DNA of 5,707 nucleotides from Solirubrobacterales bacterium (GTDB taxonomy: Bacteria; Actinomycetota; Thermoleophilia; Solirubrobacterales; Solirubrobacteraceae), in assembly GCA_015655225.1 (NCBI GenBank), contig JAATFK010000298.1:1-5707 (forward strand). Reading direction: 5' to 3'. The notes below the pieces were generated by a model. That model ran no database searches and had not been told where the DNA came from. It was given only the letters and a program-made list of their open reading frames with translations. Positions 3,856 through 5,707 of the stretch are shown in pieces. Made by a program: the position numbers and the translations under genes. Position 1 is the stretch's first letter. Every line of letters starts with the position of its first letter.

Positions 3856-5707
3856 TGCCCTACGTCGAGCTCCACTGCCACTCCGCCTTCTCGTTCCTCG
3901 ACGGCGCTTCCATGCCGGACGAGCTGGTGGCCGCGGCGTTGGCGCTCGGCTACGACACGCTCGCGCTGACCGATCACGACAACGTCTGCGGCGCGATGGA
4001 GTTCGCGCAGGCGGCGAAGGCACTCGGGCTGCGCGCGATCCACGGCGCCGAGCTGACGCTCGACGACGGCCGCCATCTGACGCTGCTCGTCGAGAGCGTG
4101 CAGGGGTGGCGCAATCTCTGCCGGCTGATCACGCAGGCGCACGCGCACACGCGTGGCGAGCTTGCGGAGCCGGCGGCCACGCTCGCGCCGGAGGTCACCG
4201 GCCTTCGCGCGTCGAGGGAGCGCCCGCTGGCGGGGGGGCCAGCGGCTGGGGGGCCGGAGGCGGGGACGCTCGCCTCCGGTGCGCTCCGTCCCGGGGGGAG
4301 CGGGAATGGCGGTGGCGGCGTCGGCCCCGGCGGGGGGGCCGGCGGCGGGGCCGGGGGGGCCGGTGGCGGCCGCCGCCGCCGCGGCGGCGGCACCGGCAGT
4401 CGCGGACCGAGCGCGCGCCGCGGCGACGGCGCCGACGGTCCCGACGTGGTCGACACGCTCGCCGTCGCCGCCACGCTGCCGCCCGCCTCGATGCGCCGGC
4501 GCGGCGTGCGGACCCGGCAGGCGAGCCAGCCCTCGGTCCCGCTCGCCGCCGTGCTCGCGCACGCCGAGGGGCTCGTCTGCCTCAGCGGCTGCGCGACCAA
4601 CGGCGTCCACGACCGCTCTTCGCTGGAGCGGCTGCGCGGCGCCTTCGGCCGCGACCACCTCTTCGTCGAGTTGCAGCGGCCCTACCTGCGCGACGACCGC
4701 GCCCGCAACCGGCGGCTCGCCCAGCTCGCCCGCGAGCTGGAGCTGCGCTGTGTCGCGACCGGCAACGTTCACGCCCACGCCCGCGGGCGGGCGCCGCTGC
4801 AGGACGTGCTCGTCGCCGTCAGCCGCCACACGACGCTCGACGCCTCCGAGCCCGACCGGCGCGGCAACTTCAGCCACGTGCTCGCCGGTCCCGGCGCGAT
4901 GGCGGCGCGCTTCGCCGCCGACCATCCGGACGCCGTCGCCGAGACCGCCCGGCTCGCCGGCCGGCTCTGCTTCGACCTCACGCGCAGCCTCGACTACCGC
5001 TACCCCGGCGCGGAGGACGACGGCGCCAGCCGCACGCTCTCCGAGGCCTGTCAGCAGCGCCTGGCGGAGCGCTACGCCGACCGGCCCCGGAGGCTGCAGG
5101 AGGAGGCGGCCGCTCGCTTGGAGGAGGAGCTGAAGCTGATCGACCAGCTCGGCCTGGCCGGCTTCTTCGTGCTCCACCGCGACATGCTGGAGCTGGCGCG
5201 CGAGGTCGCGGTCGAGGTGCGCGGGCCCGACAGCGCCCGGGCGGTGCTGCCGCCGGGCCGCGGCCGCGGCTCCTCCGTCTCCTCGATCGTCTGCTACCTG
5301 ACCGGCCTCTCGCACGTCGACCCGGTCGAGAACAAGCTCTTCCTCGGTCGCTTCCTGAACGAGGACCTGGTGGCGCTGCCGGATATCGACCTCGACTTCC
5401 CGCGCGACATCCGCGAGGTCCTGATCCCCCGCGTCCACGAGCGCTACGGGGCCGACCGCTCGGCGCTCGTGGCGGCCTTCCCGACCTACCGCGCCCGTGG
5501 CGCGATCCGCGAGCTGGGCAAGGCGCTGGGGCTGCCGCCGGGGGAGATCGAACGGGTCGCGCGCGGCTCCGAGGGCTGGTCGGCGCGCGACGTCGCGCGC
5601 GATGTCACGAGCGCCCTCGGCGAGCAGCGGATGGGCTCGGGCCGCTGGGCCTGGCTCGCGCAGCTGGCGGACGAGGCCCACGGGCTGCCGCGCCACCTCT
5701 CGCAGCA
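3855..5707 (+). CDS. dnaE2: Error-prone DNA polymerase DnaE2/ImuC (3'-truncated)
   Basis: DnaE2 is the C-family polymerase of the SOS mutasome; it performs mutagenic translesion synthesis with ImuB. The frame is open for 617 codons to the window end, against a usual total near 1,050-1,100. The PHP domain begins at the start codon: PYVELHCHSAFSFLDGAS with H7, H9 and D16, then LTDHD (D40, H41), HGAE (E66) and H74. After about 125 extra low-complexity residues (101-225) it resumes with HAEGLVCLSGCA (C246) and ATGNVHAH (N304, H306). The polymerase core follows: GRGRGSS at 468-474 and PDIDLDF at 509-515, with catalytic Asp pair D510 and D512. The third catalytic Asp lies beyond the window. GTG 3855 is chosen because family members start MPYVELHCHSAFSFLDGAS-like; the next ATG (3912) would delete the HxH motif. 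An SOS box overlaps the start. Asn at 304 replaces the Asp usual in this D-x-H metal motif. Confidence 0.92.
   Translation, partial: MPYVELHCHSAFSFLDGASMPDELVAAALALGYDTLALTDHDNVCGAMEFAQAAKALGLRAIHGAELTLDDGRHLTLLVESVQGWRNLCRLITQAHAHTRGELAEPAATLAPEVTGLRASRERPLAGGPAAGGPEAGTLASGALRPGGSGNGGGGVGPGGGAGGGAGGAGGGRRRRGGGTGSRGPSARRGDGADGPDVVDTLAVAATLPPASMRRRGVRTRQASQPSVPLAAVLAHAEGLVCLSGCATNGVHDRSSLERLRGAFGRDHLFVELQRPYLRDDRARNRRLAQLARELELRCVATGNVHAHARGRAPLQDVLVAVSRHTTLDASEPDRRGNFSHVLAGPGAMAARFAADHPDAVAETARLAGRLCFDLTRSLDYRYPGAEDDGASRTLSEACQQRLAERYADRPRRLQEEAAARLEEELKLIDQLGLAGFFVLHRDMLELAREVAVEVRGPDSARAVLPPGRGRGSSVSSIVCYLTGLSHVDPVENKLFLGRFLNEDLVALPDIDLDFPRDIREVLIPRVHERYGADRSALVAAFPTYRARGAIRELGKALGLPPGEIERVARGSEGWSARDVARDVTSALGEQRMGSGRWAWLAQLADEAHGLPRHLSQ
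4228..4370 (+). repeat. G-run-rich low-complexity tract within dnaE2
   Basis: This stretch contains repeated G runs on the coding strand: G7 at 4232-4238, G6 at 4248-4253, G4 at 4262-4265, G6 at 4293-4298, G7 at 4332-4338, G4 at 4347-4350 and G7 at 4353-4359. In the dnaE2 frame these encode mostly Gly with Ala and Pro, a probably disordered stretch. The frame is kept across it. Such runs are prone to slippage and could form G-quadruplexes. The tract is the core of the extra segment in the PHP domain. Confidence 0.7.
4372..4391. repeat. 20-bp perfect palindrome of GCC/GGC repeats within dnaE2
   Basis: Bases 4372-4391 form an exact palindrome centred on CCGCGG: alternating GCC units to the left, GGC units to the right. 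Flanking arms GCCGGTG (4359-4365) and CACCGGC (4391-4397) are also reverse complements, so a larger imperfect hairpin is possible. It encodes Arg-Arg-Arg-Arg-Gly-Gly-Gly in the dnaE2 frame. It probably reflects triplet expansion in the low-complexity insertion rather than a regulatory site. Confidence 0.6.

Noticed and set aside
3811..3969. ATGA overlap at the kinase stop as start of a small coupled gene
   Set aside because: It runs out of frame through the SOS box and the conserved dnaE2 N-terminus, giving a Ser/Thr/Arg-rich shadow product.
4372..4391. Palindrome in dnaE2 as an operator or recombination site
   Set aside because: It is built from GCC/GGC triplets in a coding low-complexity tract, so triplet expansion explains it better.
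4153..5133. Plus-strand frame 1 open frame of 326 codons inside dnaE2
   Set aside because: Frame 0 is open throughout and carries the PHP and polymerase motifs on both sides, so this is a shadow and not evidence of a frameshift.
3837..5696. Long minus-strand open frame of 619 codons antisense to dnaE2
   Set aside because: It is a GC-driven shadow: the opposite strand encodes clear DnaE2 motifs over the whole length, and the antisense translation is low-complexity with no recognisable domain.

Overview
The window is very GC-rich DNA (roughly 70% or more by eye), with dense genes, 4-bp start/stop overlaps and GTG as well as ATG starts. Protein content (an ImuB-type Y-family polymerase followed by a small Trp-rich companion, and an ImuC/DnaE2 polymerase preceded by a CGAAC-N4-GTTCG SOS box) points to an actinobacterium. 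The wording of the ImuB and DnaE2 proteins most resembles Thermoleophilia/Solirubrobacterales (Conexibacter-like). That placement is inference from remembered family sequences, not a search.

Layout. (1) Positions 2-901, + strand: C-terminal about 299 residues of imuB; the 5' part lies outside the window. (2) 898-1164, +: 88-residue DUF6504-like protein, ATGA-coupled to imuB. (3) 1161-1631, - strand: small exported protein with a signal peptide, an Arg/Ala-rich linker and a beta-rich DUF5666-like domain; its stop shares a CTAG with the stop of gene 2. (4) 1632-1805: divergent intergenic region holding a perfect inverted repeat, three tandem 11-bp direct repeats (a likely OmpR-family regulator site) and a -10-like element placed for a leaderless transcript. 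(5) 1806-2474 and 2471-3814, +: OmpR-family response regulator and HAMP histidine kinase, GTGA-coupled. (6) 3842-3855: SOS/LexA box overlapping the start codon of (7) dnaE2 (imuC), 3855 to the window end, 3'-truncated, with an unusual low-complexity insertion of about 125 residues in its PHP domain.

How it fits together. ImuB (a catalytically poor Y-family polymerase that acts as a hub) and ImuC/DnaE2 (error-prone C-family polymerase) form the DNA-damage mutasome; their genes normally lie in one SOS-controlled cassette. Here an envelope-sensing module (exported protein plus two-component system) separates the two halves, and dnaE2 has its own SOS box, so it can be induced independently. No tRNA, rRNA, CRISPR array or insertion sequence was seen. 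The most unusual points are the split cassette, the G-rich insertion in DnaE2, the tandem 11-bp operator, and the extreme AGA-codon bias of the minus-strand gene.
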